A stretch of DNA of 64,000 nt from Rosistilla oblonga (lineage in GTDB: Bacteria > Planctomycetota > Planctomycetia > Pirellulales > Pirellulaceae), in contig NZ_CP036292.1 in assembly GCF_007751715.1 (NCBI RefSeq), positions 6,703,339-6,767,338 of the forward strand. The letters are read 5' to 3'. This document shows positions 56,033-64,000 of the stretch, in pieces. The position numbers and the translations under genes are program-made. Position 1 is the stretch's first letter, and every line of letters begins with the position of its first letter. The notes beneath the pieces were generated by a model. That model had not been told where the DNA came from and ran no database searches. It was given only the letters and a program-made list of their open reading frames with translations.

Positions 56033-58390
56033 ATGCCAATCCCAAGCCTGATAGACTCACGAAACCGCTTCGCCTCGGCGTGGGTTTTGTGTCTGTGCGT
56101 CGCGATGTGGTTTGGCAGCAGTCCCGTCGCGAAGGCTCAAAACGATGCGCAAGGTCCCGTTCCAACCGGAATGGAACTGTTGGATGTCGAACCGTTTGAT
56201 ATCGTTCGGTTCACCGAGAAAGCTGGCGGCGGCGCCGTCCGTACGATCCCCTTCAACTTCCCCAACCGCAAGTTGCCGATCAACCCCAAGGGGAAATTGA
56301 TCATGAACCTTGTTGGGCTGGAGGGGACCAAATACGAAGCCGATTGGAAGGACATCGAAACGATCGAGCTTTGGGAAAAGCGGCTGCAAGCCGAAGTCCA
56401 AAAGATGATCGGCGAAAAACGCTTCGACGATGCCTATCCGCTGCTGGCGATCCTGTTGCGCGATTACCCGCAGATCGAAGGACTCGACCAACTGCGCACC
56501 GACTACATGTATCGCAACGCCGCCGATTCGCTCAAACGCGGCGAATATAAGCACACCCTGGCGATGCTCGAATCGCTCCGCCAACACAACCCGACGTTTA
56601 ACACCGCGATCGTGCTGCGGGTGATCGGAGCGGTGACCGACAAACTGATCCAAGAACTTGTCGATGGCGGACAACTGGAATACGCCCAGAAGCTGCACGC
56701 GCGACTCGAGAGCGATTACCCCGACGGCGAGATCTCCTCGATTCCCAAGTGGGCCGACGTCTTCTTGAAGATGGCGACCGAAAAGCGTGAAGCCGCTCTG
56801 GCGGCTCGCAAGAAAGGCGACATGCGAGCGGCGCGAGCGTTGTCGCGGGAAAGCTATGCGATCTGGCCGCGGATCGAAGGGGGCAAGGAGTTGATCGCGC
56901 AGATCGACGCGGAATACCCGTTGGTGAACGTCGGCGTTTTGCAAACCGCAACCGTCTTCGACCCGACGCGGATCGACAACTGGTCGGCTCGCCGCGCGGG
57001 ACGCTTGCTGTACCGAACGCTCTTCGAAATCAGCGGCGCTGGCCCCGAGGGAGGCGAATACGATTTCCTGTTTGGCGATCTCGAGATCAGCGACGACCGC
57101 AAGGAACTGTATTTCGACATCGACCTGAACGAACTGCCGCCGTCGTTGGCAACCGCCAATTCGTTTAACGTCTCCGAACTGTTGATGAATCGCGCTCGCC
57201 CCGACCACCCCGACTATTCGGCTCCCTGGGCGGCGTTGTTAGACCGCATCGAAATCCCCACGCTGACCAAGATCACCGCATATCTGAACCGTCCCCATGT
57301 CGTCCCGCACGCCTTGCTGCAGCGGAAGATCGAAGGGGGCGTCTTCGAAGGCAAACCGGGAGCCCCGACCGGTTCGTACCGCTTCGACCTTCAAAAAGAT
57401 GGAATCACTCGCTACATCTACACCGGCACGGACTTGAAGGAACACCAACCGCGTGAGGTTGTCGAAATCGAACTCGCCGATTCGGGCGATGCCGTCTCCG
57501 GCCTGCTTCGTGGCGAACTCGATGTCGTCGACCAACTGTTCCCCGCCGACGCGGATCGGCTGCGACAGGATCCCCGCGTCAGCGTGAACAATTACCCGCT
57601 GCCATCGGTCCACATGTTGGTTCCCTGTTCCGATCACCACTTCCTAGCCGACCGCACCTTCCGCCGAGCGCTGCTGTATGGCATCGATCGCGAGACGATT
57701 CTCAGCGGGGAACTGCTGGCCAACAAATCGGTGCAGGGCTGCCAAGTTCTCTCGGGACCGTTCCCCGCCGGGATCGAACTAAACGACCCGTTGGCCTACG
57801 CCTACGACGAGACGATTTTGCCGCGTCCCTACGAACCGCGATTGGGCACGCTGTTGATCACGATGGCCCAACAGCAGGCTGCGGCGCTGGCAAAACGGAA
57901 CAAAGAGGAGCCGCCGGAACTGAAGCCGATCCGAATCGGATATCCCGCCACCGACATCGCCAACGTCGCCTGCGAAGCGATCAAAACGCAGTTGTCACTG
58001 CTGAGCGGATTGGAAGTCGAAACGATCAAACTGCCACCAGGGCAAACCTGGCCCGAACCGGGCCAATGCGACCTCGTCTACGTGATGGCAAGCGTCTGGG
58101 AACCGGTCGCCGATGCCCGCCGCATCGTCGGCCCCGATGGGCTGGCCAAATCCGACAGCCAGTTGGTCGGGATGGGGTTGCGGATGTTGGAAATGTCGAA
58201 AAACTGGAAGGATGTCCGCGACGGCCTCCGCGAACTGCATCGCATCTCGCACCACGAACTCCCCGTCCTGCCGCTGTGGCAGCTCGTCGATTCGTATGCG
58301 TTTCGCAAAGACATCCGCGGCGTCGGCCGCAGCAACGTCACGCTGTATCAATCGCTGGATAATTGGCGACTCTCCTCGAGCACAAAATAA
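56033..58390 (+). CDS. Exported solute-binding protein (SBP_bac_5) with long N-terminal region
   Basis: A 785-residue exported protein. The likely start (ATG 56033) gives a signal peptide (FASAWVLCLCVAMWFG then AKA-Q). ATG 56012 and GTG 55976 are alternatives. Residues ~30-290 are helical, TPR-like. The rest fits the SBP_bac_5 (oligopeptide-binding) fold: LLYRTLFEISGAGPEGGEY, LRGELDVVDQLFPADADRL, and HHFLADRTFRRALLYGIDRE. Ligand unknown; this family normally binds peptides or nickel. No ABC permease lies beside it. It is part of the ExbB/ExbD locus, starting 67 bp after the propeller gene. Confidence 0.85.
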   Translation: MPIPSLIDSRNRFASAWVLCLCVAMWFGSSPVAKAQNDAQGPVPTGMELLDVEPFDIVRFTEKAGGGAVRTIPFNFPNRKLPINPKGKLIMNLVGLEGTKYEADWKDIETIELWEKRLQAEVQKMIGEKRFDDAYPLLAILLRDYPQIEGLDQLRTDYMYRNAADSLKRGEYKHTLAMLESLRQHNPTFNTAIVLRVIGAVTDKLIQELVDGGQLEYAQKLHARLESDYPDGEISSIPKWADVFLKMATEKREAALAARKKGDMRAARALSRESYAIWPRIEGGKELIAQIDAEYPLVNVGVLQTATVFDPTRIDNWSARRAGRLLYRTLFEISGAGPEGGEYDFLFGDLEISDDRKELYFDIDLNELPPSLATANSFNVSELLMNRARPDHPDYSAPWAALLDRIEIPTLTKITAYLNRPHVVPHALLQRKIEGGVFEGKPGAPTGSYRFDLQKDGITRYIYTGTDLKEHQPREVVEIELADSGDAVSGLLRGELDVVDQLFPADADRLRQDPRVSVNNYPLPSVHMLVPCSDHHFLADRTFRRALLYGIDRETILSGELLANKSVQGCQVLSGPFPAGIELNDPLAYAYDETILPRPYEPRLGTLLITMAQQQAAALAKRNKEEPPELKPIRIGYPATDIANVACEAIKTQLSLLSGLEVETIKLPPGQTWPEPGQCDLVYVMASVWEPVADARRIVGPDGLAKSDSQLVGMGLRMLEMSKNWKDVRDGLRELHRISHHELPVLPLWQLVDSYAFRKDIRGVGRSNVTLYQSLDNWRLSSSTK

Positions 58391-58393
58391 CGC

Positions 58394-60871
58394 ATGCGAT
58401 CTTTCGTCAACGGTATCGTCCGAATCTCCTGCCTGCCTTGGCTGGCCCTGCTCGCCTGTGCAGCTCGCGGGGACAATCCGCTTCCCTGGGATTTCAAGCC
58501 CTACAATGTGGTCGTCTGGATCGTCGCCGACGACCGGACCGCGATCGACATCCCCGACTTGATTCACAGCCTCGACGAATCGTTTTATAAGTCGCCCGGT
58601 GCCGCCTGGAGCCCGGTGGTCGAAGAACCGCCAGCCGAGATCCGTTCGATCCTCTATCGCAACTACGAAACGCTGGAATACGACGATATCGCAGCCCGCG
58701 ATTACGTCCTGGCGATGAAGCGGAACCACCTGTTTTCGTCGTCGGTCCGCTCGATCGCAACCGCCGCCGACAAGCTGGAATCGATCCCCGGCGATCCCGT
58801 CGCGATCGAGACGATGAGCCGAGCGTCTGCCGAAATCCCCAAAGCCAACTGGAACCGGTTCCTCGATTCGTTAACGTTCAAAACGCCCGAGCGTCTAGTG
58901 ATCGCCGGGGCCGCGCAAGACGGATCCGATGTCGAAATCTATTTCGATCAAACCTTCATCGCTCGCTTGAAAAACGCTTTGGATGAAGGGGCCCCACGGC
59001 TCCGCAGCGCCGTCGAAAAGTACAAGGAATCGCTGCCAACCGCCTCGCCTACCGAAGCCCAACGGATCAACAAGATCATCGCCGAGAGCGAGGCTTGGGC
59101 GGCGATCAGCGACACGACGACGCTCACCGAAGACCAGCAACTGATCCTCAAGCTCAGCGAGACGCAAGAGCTGACAATCCCAACCGATATCATCCTGCAA
59201 CCGATTCGCGCAGCGCTGGAACAACGGCAACCATGGGCTGAATTTGTTCAGCAATGGAAGATCGATGAAGACGACAACCTGCACATGCGGCTGCCCGGCA
59301 CGCAGACGTTCCTGCCGTTGCCCAACCGCGTTTTCAAGGACTTCTACCTGAAGACAGCTCGGCCCGATGGGATCAAAACGCCCGACGGGGCCGTTGGCAT
59401 CGACAAGCAGGACGAATTCATCAACCAACAGGTTCTGATCGACCAACTGCGCGAGATGATCGTCGAAGGAAACGGTTGGACCAAGTTTGGGACGCGTCTT
59501 TCCGCTCAACCCGAAGGCGTGCTGTATCTCGAATCGCAGTGGTCGGTCGGCGAGGAGGAAGAGGTCTACGAGGCGGCTCGCAAGGCCAAGAAGAAGATGG
59601 TCAACGACGACCTGATGGACGCGATGATCCTACCCCGCGGGATCGCGTTGAATTTGCAGCCGCAAGCAAAAATCATCGACCCGAAAATCCCCGGCGCCGT
59701 CGCGCCAAAGATCGAGAACCCCGACAAAGTCTTTATCGTTCGGATCGAAACCGCCGCATCCCCGATGTCGATCTCGGTCCGCGAACTCGATTGCCCGATG
59801 CGGTTCATGGGCCCGATCGTCACCGCGTCGGCGATCGACCAACGCACGCTGGCCGATGCGGTCGCTCGGGCGACGCTGAAGTCGTTCGCGCCGATCGTTC
59901 GACTCGATAACGTCGGCAAAAAGAACGCTTCGGGCCGCGTCCGCGCTGGCGGCCTGCTGATGATCGAAAACGCCGAAGGCGAACTGGTGCTAGACGAGTC
60001 GTCGCCCGCGGCGATCAAGCCGGGCGATCTGCTGCAACCGATGATTCGCCGAATCGATCGCTTCGGCAACCCGTCGCTGCTGGAGATCGTCGACTTCGCA
60101 TATCTCAAGGCGGCCGAACTCGATAAGGCCAAGATCGAACTCGATGCCTACGCTGGCCGCGTCGGCACACTGCAGGGTCGATCCGATCGCAGGACGATGC
60201 GAACCGCGATGAAGATCCGTCCGTTTTTGGACGAAACCATCGTCCGCTTGCACGCTCAAGGTGAGCCGGACGTGCCGCTGATCGGATACGACATCTTCAG
60301 CAAAGAACTCGATTCACGCGAGATGGAGCTTGTCGGACGGACCGACTGGGACGGCCGGATCTGGATCAAAAAGACCGACCAACCGCTGATGCTGCTGTAC
60401 GTCAAGAACGGCCGTTCAGTGCTGGCGAAACTGCCCGTGGTGCCCGGACAATCGGAGATGGAAGTTGCGGACATCCGCGGCGACGACACGCGTCTGCGAG
60501 CCGAGGCCTACCTGAAGGGTGTCGAGAATCAGATCGTCGACCTCGTCGCGATCCGGACCCTGTTGGCCGCACGAATCCGCATCAAGCTGGAGAAAGGGGA
60601 CCTGGAATCGGCGCGGGAACTATTCCGAGCTCTCAAGGAACAACCAAGCTATACGCTGATCGCCGACGACATGGACTTTCAATCGACGGTCATCCAAACC
60701 GAGAGCAAGTCGCAGAACGCGGCGATCCGCCGGATGTTTGGCCGCACCCGCGAACTGCTGAAAGAACACATCTCCGACGCCCTGATCAACTCGCTGCAAC
60801 GCGATCTGATCGCCGTCGAAAAGGGCGAACCGATGCCGAGTAAAGCAAACGCCGAAGCGGAAACCAATTAG
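58394..60871 (+). CDS. Unrecognised exported protein, 825 aa, last gene of ExbB/ExbD locus
   Basis: Starts at ATG 58394, three bases after the solute-binding gene. A signal peptide is visible (ISCLPWLALLACAARGD). The body is mixed alpha/beta with no recognised domain. Segments AAVELE-like helices, repeated KIIDPKIPGAVAPKIENPDK and VSVRELDCPMRFMGP suggest several domains; a Gly-rich turn (KKNASGRVRAGGLLMIE) resembles a flagellar or envelope-associated beta fold. The C-terminal ~110 residues are helical and charged. It completes the seven-gene run and is presumed an extracytoplasmic partner of the complex. Confidence 0.8.
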   Translation: MRSFVNGIVRISCLPWLALLACAARGDNPLPWDFKPYNVVVWIVADDRTAIDIPDLIHSLDESFYKSPGAAWSPVVEEPPAEIRSILYRNYETLEYDDIAARDYVLAMKRNHLFSSSVRSIATAADKLESIPGDPVAIETMSRASAEIPKANWNRFLDSLTFKTPERLVIAGAAQDGSDVEIYFDQTFIARLKNALDEGAPRLRSAVEKYKESLPTASPTEAQRINKIIAESEAWAAISDTTTLTEDQQLILKLSETQELTIPTDIILQPIRAALEQRQPWAEFVQQWKIDEDDNLHMRLPGTQTFLPLPNRVFKDFYLKTARPDGIKTPDGAVGIDKQDEFINQQVLIDQLREMIVEGNGWTKFGTRLSAQPEGVLYLESQWSVGEEEEVYEAARKAKKKMVNDDLMDAMILPRGIALNLQPQAKIIDPKIPGAVAPKIENPDKVFIVRIETAASPMSISVRELDCPMRFMGPIVTASAIDQRTLADAVARATLKSFAPIVRLDNVGKKNASGRVRAGGLLMIENAEGELVLDESSPAAIKPGDLLQPMIRRIDRFGNPSLLEIVDFAYLKAAELDKAKIELDAYAGRVGTLQGRSDRRTMRTAMKIRPFLDETIVRLHAQGEPDVPLIGYDIFSKELDSREMELVGRTDWDGRIWIKKTDQPLMLLYVKNGRSVLAKLPVVPGQSEMEVADIRGDDTRLRAEAYLKGVENQIVDLVAIRTLLAARIRIKLEKGDLESARELFRALKEQPSYTLIADDMDFQSTVIQTESKSQNAAIRRMFGRTRELLKEHISDALINSLQRDLIAVEKGEPMPSKANAEAETN

Positions 60872-60883
60872 CTCTCCGCGCCG

Positions 60884-60909
60884 CCGGCGACAACTTCTCG
60901 CGTCGCCGG
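60884..60909. terminator. Hairpin between convergent 825-aa gene and lolD
   Basis: CCGGCGAC (60884-60891) and GTCGCCGG (60902-60909) form a perfect 8-bp stem with a ten-base loop, in the 39-base gap between convergent stop codons. No T-run, so a terminator role is by position. Confidence 0.45.
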
Positions 60910-60910
60910 A

Positions 60911-61600
60911 TCAACCAGCGTCGCCGACCACCGCTTGCAGCCCACCGTCGATCAATTCGTAGCGTTGCTGCATCAGGTCGGCCAGGGCCATGCTGTGGGT
61001 CACGACGATCAACATCGCGTTTTCCTGCTTCTGCAGATCGACCAACAACCGCCCCACGGTCTCGGCGGTGTTGCGATCCAAGTTCCCCGTCGGTTCATCG
61101 GCTAGCACCAGCGTCGGTTCGCAGACCAGCGCCCGAGCAACCGCAACGCGTTCGCGCTCGCCGCCGGATAGCTCGCTCGGCAGATGCTCCAACCGTCCGC
61201 TTAGCCCCACGCGATCCAAGAGATCTTGGGCTCGCTGGACCCTCGCCGCCGACGGCTTGCCGTGAGCCAGCGACGGGACCAGCACGTTTTCGATCACCGA
61301 CAACTGCGGCAGCAGATGATGCTCTTGAAAAATGAAGCCGATCCGTTGGCTGCGAAACAGCGCGATCGCTTCTTCATCCAACGCGTAGGGGTCGACATCG
61401 TCCAGCTTCACGCTGCCCGAAGTCGGCCGATCGAGCGAACCGAGGATGTGCAGCAGCGTACTTTTGCCCGAGCCGCTGGGACCGATGATCGCCGCGTTTT
61501 GCCCCGCTTCCAATTGCAGCGAAACATCCCGCAACACGACCAAGGGATCGGTCCGCGTTTCATATTGCTTACTGACCTGTTCGACAACCAACTTGCTCAT
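60911..61600 (-). CDS. lolD: LolD/MacB-type ABC transporter ATPase
   Basis: A 229-residue ATPase with Walker A GPSGSGKST, signature LSGGERERVAVARAL and Walker B VLADEPTGNLD, all of the LolD/FtsE/MacB type. In the LolCDE system it powers release of lipoproteins from the inner membrane; MacB-type relatives pump other substrates. No LolC/LolE permease lies adjacent, so the assignment to lipoprotein release is by similarity only. ATG at 61600. It follows the TPR membrane protein gene by 195 bp on the same strand. Confidence 0.85.
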   Translation of the reverse strand: MSKLVVEQVSKQYETRTDPLVVLRDVSLQLEAGQNAAIIGPSGSGKSTLLHILGSLDRPTSGSVKLDDVDPYALDEEAIALFRSQRIGFIFQEHHLLPQLSVIENVLVPSLAHGKPSAARVQRAQDLLDRVGLSGRLEHLPSELSGGERERVAVARALVCEPTLVLADEPTGNLDRNTAETVGRLLVDLQKQENAMLIVVTHSMALADLMQQRYELIDGGLQAVVGDAG

Positions 61601-61795
61601 GGATGACTTCTCGCGTCGCGTAGGGATTGCGTTTCGCTAGCGGCTGATTCGCGTCGCCCCAGCTCTGGCCGGCTGGCAAAATCGCAAACAGCCGATCAAG
61701 TCATCCTACCGAGAATCTGGGCCATTGCTAGACAGCTTGCTCGCCCGACCCGCTCGCTGCCGTGCAACGCCGACCGTTCGCAGCGAACCGCCGCA

Positions 61796-63034
61796 TCACC
61801 GCGGGACGCTCAAACAACTGAAGTGATCCATCGACAGCGTCGCCAGAATCGCTTCGATCTGACTTTGCATGCTTGGATCCTGCTGCATCGCGGCCTTAAA
61901 ATGCTCGGCCGCCAGCCGCGTCTTTTGATGCTCGCGATAACACTGGGCCAACAGAAAGTGATGCTCGCCAGTCGGTGCGATTTCGACAAGCTGCTGATAC
62001 GCCTGCTCTTCCAGCAATCGCATCTGCAGTCGCCGGGCGGCAAATCCAACGCCTTTGTATCCGCTGATCAGTCCCGACCGCTTAGCCTGGCCATCGGGCT
62101 GCGACATCCAGAACTCCAGCGAACGCCGGTAAGCCGCCATGCTCTCTTCGGGCCGCTCCATCCGCTGGAAACAGAGCCCCTGATAATCGAGCGCCACCGG
62201 ATGGAAGTTGGCTCCGCGGGTCAACGGCTCGATCCGCCGCAGCGCTTCGTCGTGGCGTTCCAATTGGACCAGCGTCGTGATCTGCTGGGCAATCTCGCCA
62301 AGCGACGTCGGCTCCGTCGCGGTTGCCAGTTGATCGATCAATTGAGTTCGCCGCTGTTGCAACTGCGGCAGCAGAGTGACAAGCGGAGTCCCGTCGATCG
62401 TTTGCGTTGGTGCCAGCTGACTCAATTGATCCGCTTGCCGCGCGGCCAACGCAATCCGCTGGTTCTGCAGCGATTCGGTCAACGCTTTCTGTAAGTCGGC
62501 GGCGACCGCGTGCGCGTAAACTGCGGGAACCAAGATCCACAGCCCCGCAAAGATCGTCCGGCGCGGCCACGCCGATAGGACGCGTTCGATATCTCCGTCG
62601 GGCGATAGTGGCTGCTCGCGGTCGCGACGGCCGCCAGCAAGATGAGCGACCAGATTCGCAAAACCAACCGAACCGCTGGCCACACACAAACCGATCGCTC
62701 CTCGAATCGCAACGAGACTCCACTCGCTGATCTCACCGCTGGGCAGGGTACTGGCGGCCCAAACCATCAGTGCGACGACGATCCCCCAGCCGCAGAACAT
62801 CGCCGCGGCGCTGATCCCCAGCGAAGCAGAACGCCCGCGGCGCAGTAGTTCCAGCGCCAACGGAAGACTCAAAAACAGAGTGCACACCAAGACGTCGATT
62901 CGAGCAAAAACGAGGATCGCATCGCCGGCTGGCGTCCGCCATTGCAACAGCAGACCGACCGACGAGGCGACCGCGAGCAACGCGACCGCGTGGGGGAGTA
63001 ACATTCTTGCGACAGGTTGAACCGGCGACATCAT
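61796..63034 (-). CDS. Membrane protein with C-terminal TPR repeats
   Basis: A 412-residue protein from ATG 63034 (63109 would add a non-hydrophobic tail). About four membrane helices lie in the first ~190 residues (HAVALLAVASSVGLLLQW, VLVCTLFLSLPLAL, AAMFCGWGIVVALMVWAAS, FAGLWILVPAVYAHAV). A helical linker follows, and TPR-like repeats occupy about 230-400 (ALDYQGLCFQRMERPEESMAAYR, HHFLLAQCYREHQKTRLAAEHFKAAM). It begins with a four-base ATGA overlap with the end of the upstream gene, so the two are translationally coupled. Likely a protein-interaction partner in the envelope. No enzymatic motif. Confidence 0.8.
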   Translation of the reverse strand: MMSPVQPVARMLLPHAVALLAVASSVGLLLQWRTPAGDAILVFARIDVLVCTLFLSLPLALELLRRGRSASLGISAAAMFCGWGIVVALMVWAASTLPSGEISEWSLVAIRGAIGLCVASGSVGFANLVAHLAGGRRDREQPLSPDGDIERVLSAWPRRTIFAGLWILVPAVYAHAVAADLQKALTESLQNQRIALAARQADQLSQLAPTQTIDGTPLVTLLPQLQQRRTQLIDQLATATEPTSLGEIAQQITTLVQLERHDEALRRIEPLTRGANFHPVALDYQGLCFQRMERPEESMAAYRRSLEFWMSQPDGQAKRSGLISGYKGVGFAARRLQMRLLEEQAYQQLVEIAPTGEHHFLLAQCYREHQKTRLAAEHFKAAMQQDPSMQSQIEAILATLSMDHFSCLSVPR

Positions 63035-64000
63035 GCAGCCTCCACCGCCAGGTCCGCGCGGGATCGTTTGGGTGACTTCCAGATCAACCCGTCGAAACAA
63101 TAGTGCCAAAAGGCAACGATCATGTTGACCAACAACCAGACCTCAAAGTAACCGCGTGACAACAGGTAATTGCCCACGCCGATCAGCACTACAAACGCGA
63201 CCAAGAACAGCATCCACATCCCGGCCAGATAGGCGAACACGCCAGGCTGGGCATCGCCAGCACTCGCGGGTTTGCCGCGTGATTGCTGCACACTCCAAGT
63301 GACGATCGCCAGGTATTCCAGCGAATGGAATATCGCCGACGCCAAGGCGAGGCGGAGAACCAATTGACTGTCTTGCAGATGGCTGGCGTACAACATCGCG
63401 GTGAACAGCCCCATCATGCTGGCCAGATAGGCAAAGCTGGCGATGCCTGAAGCGGCTAGCGAACGCATCTGGAACAACTGTCGCAGCACGAAGTAGAGCG
63501 GGATGCCGGCGACGATCAGATCCAGCGGCGCGAAGGCATCCGATCCGGGAAAGGGTCCCTCGGTCCATCCCCAACCGGCCACACGAGCGATCACATACAA
63601 CACGAATCCACGAAACAACGCCTTCTCGCCCCACGACGCTCCGTTATCGCGATGCTGCGGTTGTCGACGCTGATAGATGCGATAGATGCCGTGATGTTGA
63701 GACGAAAAGTGCCAGGCGTTCCAGATGTAATCGATCACGCCCAGACACAACAGCGTGCCGGTTCCGAATCGCAGACACAAGCAACCGGCAACGATCGCTA
63801 GCGCCAGGCCAATAAAGAGCCCTCGCCGGTCGGCGGTCTTCTTTTTGTCTAGCCCCACGAGAACCAACGTGATCCATCGATGCGGCGTGGTGATAAAGTA
63901 GATCTGCCAAAACGTGAGGCTCTGATGCGTCGTCGCGCCGCCGAAACCATCGATAAACAGGATCAACGGCCAGCAGATGTTGGCGATGAACAGCAGATCG
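63031..64000 (-). CDS. Polytopic membrane protein with Trp-His motif, N-terminus beyond window
   Basis: At least 323 residues; the frame is open to the window edge, so the start is not seen. About eight to nine hydrophobic helices are visible. A conserved-looking motif WHFSSQHHGIYRIY lies between helices, with histidines that could bind a metal, and a HRWITLVLVG segment precedes it. His-rich loops between helices occur in desaturase/hydroxylase and Brp/Blh-type carotenoid cleavage families, but I cannot assign one. Its stop overlaps the start of the TPR membrane protein by four bases. Confidence 0.8.
   Translation of the reverse strand, partial: DLLFIANICWPLILFIDGFGGATTHQSLTFWQIYFITTPHRWITLVLVGLDKKKTADRRGLFIGLALAIVAGCLCLRFGTGTLLCLGVIDYIWNAWHFSSQHHGIYRIYQRRQPQHRDNGASWGEKALFRGFVLYVIARVAGWGWTEGPFPGSDAFAPLDLIVAGIPLYFVLRQLFQMRSLAASGIASFAYLASMMGLFTAMLYASHLQDSQLVLRLALASAIFHSLEYLAIVTWSVQQSRGKPASAGDAQPGVFAYLAGMWMLFLVAFVVLIGVGNYLLSRGYFEVWLLVNMIVAFWHYCFDGLIWKSPKRSRADLAVEAA

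Overview
The window reads as chromosomal DNA of a GC-rich planctomycete, most likely a member of the Pirellulaceae (Rhodopirellula, Rosistilla or Roseimaritima-like). This is inferred, not computed. The grounds are the many long exported or membrane proteins without familiar domains, intergenic hairpin-rich repeats, a weakly SD-dependent start pattern with some GTG/TTG starts, a planctomycete-style integrase fragment, and an ExbB/ExbD plus beta-propeller locus. There are no CRISPR arrays, rRNAs or intact insertion sequences. One tRNA, tRNA-Phe(GAA), is present.

Layout. 1-1410 (minus): ATPase (cut by the window edge) and substrate-binding lipoprotein of a ribose-type sugar ABC importer. 1608-3515: an unrecognised 635-residue protein, ending in a hairpin shared with the convergent gene. 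3557-6776 (minus): chorismate mutase aroH, an unrecognised protein, a dual-specificity phosphatase and dprA. 7025-9371 (minus): a response regulator, a hemerythrin-like helical protein, a glycosyltransferase and a possible Cys-rich microprotein. 9967-14670 (plus): biosynthesis genes folK, panC, leuC, leuD and a DUF167 gene. 14775-20502: aminotransferase and Nudix CoA pyrophosphatase (minus), then a long putA (plus) divergent from the Nudix gene. 21047-22047: SnoaL-like protein and dihydrofolate reductase. 22127-28279: a heavy-metal-type RND efflux locus (His-rich exported protein, adaptor, pump, His-rich lipoprotein) without an outer-membrane channel gene. 28319-28940: a hairpin-rich tandem repeat block. 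29031-41382: mixed genes, namely a HExxH/LRR exported protein, a UxaA-type dehydratase, a giant disordered membrane protein, an exported alpha/beta hydrolase, a MalK-type ATPase, msrB and two proteins of unknown role. 41691-44518: rpsO-pnp with a clear terminator. 45056-48909: a SpoIIAA-like protein, then an apparent island remnant (Fic protein with its own candidate operator, exported nuclease, truncated integrase) ending at tRNA-Phe. 49448-60871: seven co-directional, tightly spaced genes centred on ExbB and two ExbDs. 60911-64000 (minus): lolD-type ATPase, a TPR membrane protein and a polytopic membrane protein cut by the window edge.

The best candidate for an undescribed system is 49448-60871. 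It combines an ion-driven ExbB/ExbD motor, a single-TM protein placed where TonB or TolA would sit, an ExbD with a cytoplasmic zinc ribbon, a membrane-anchored TPR/beta-propeller protein, an unusual solute-binding protein and a large exported protein. No TonB, TolA or TonB-dependent receptor is visible. This suggests a planctomycete-specific energised envelope complex. Its function is inference only.
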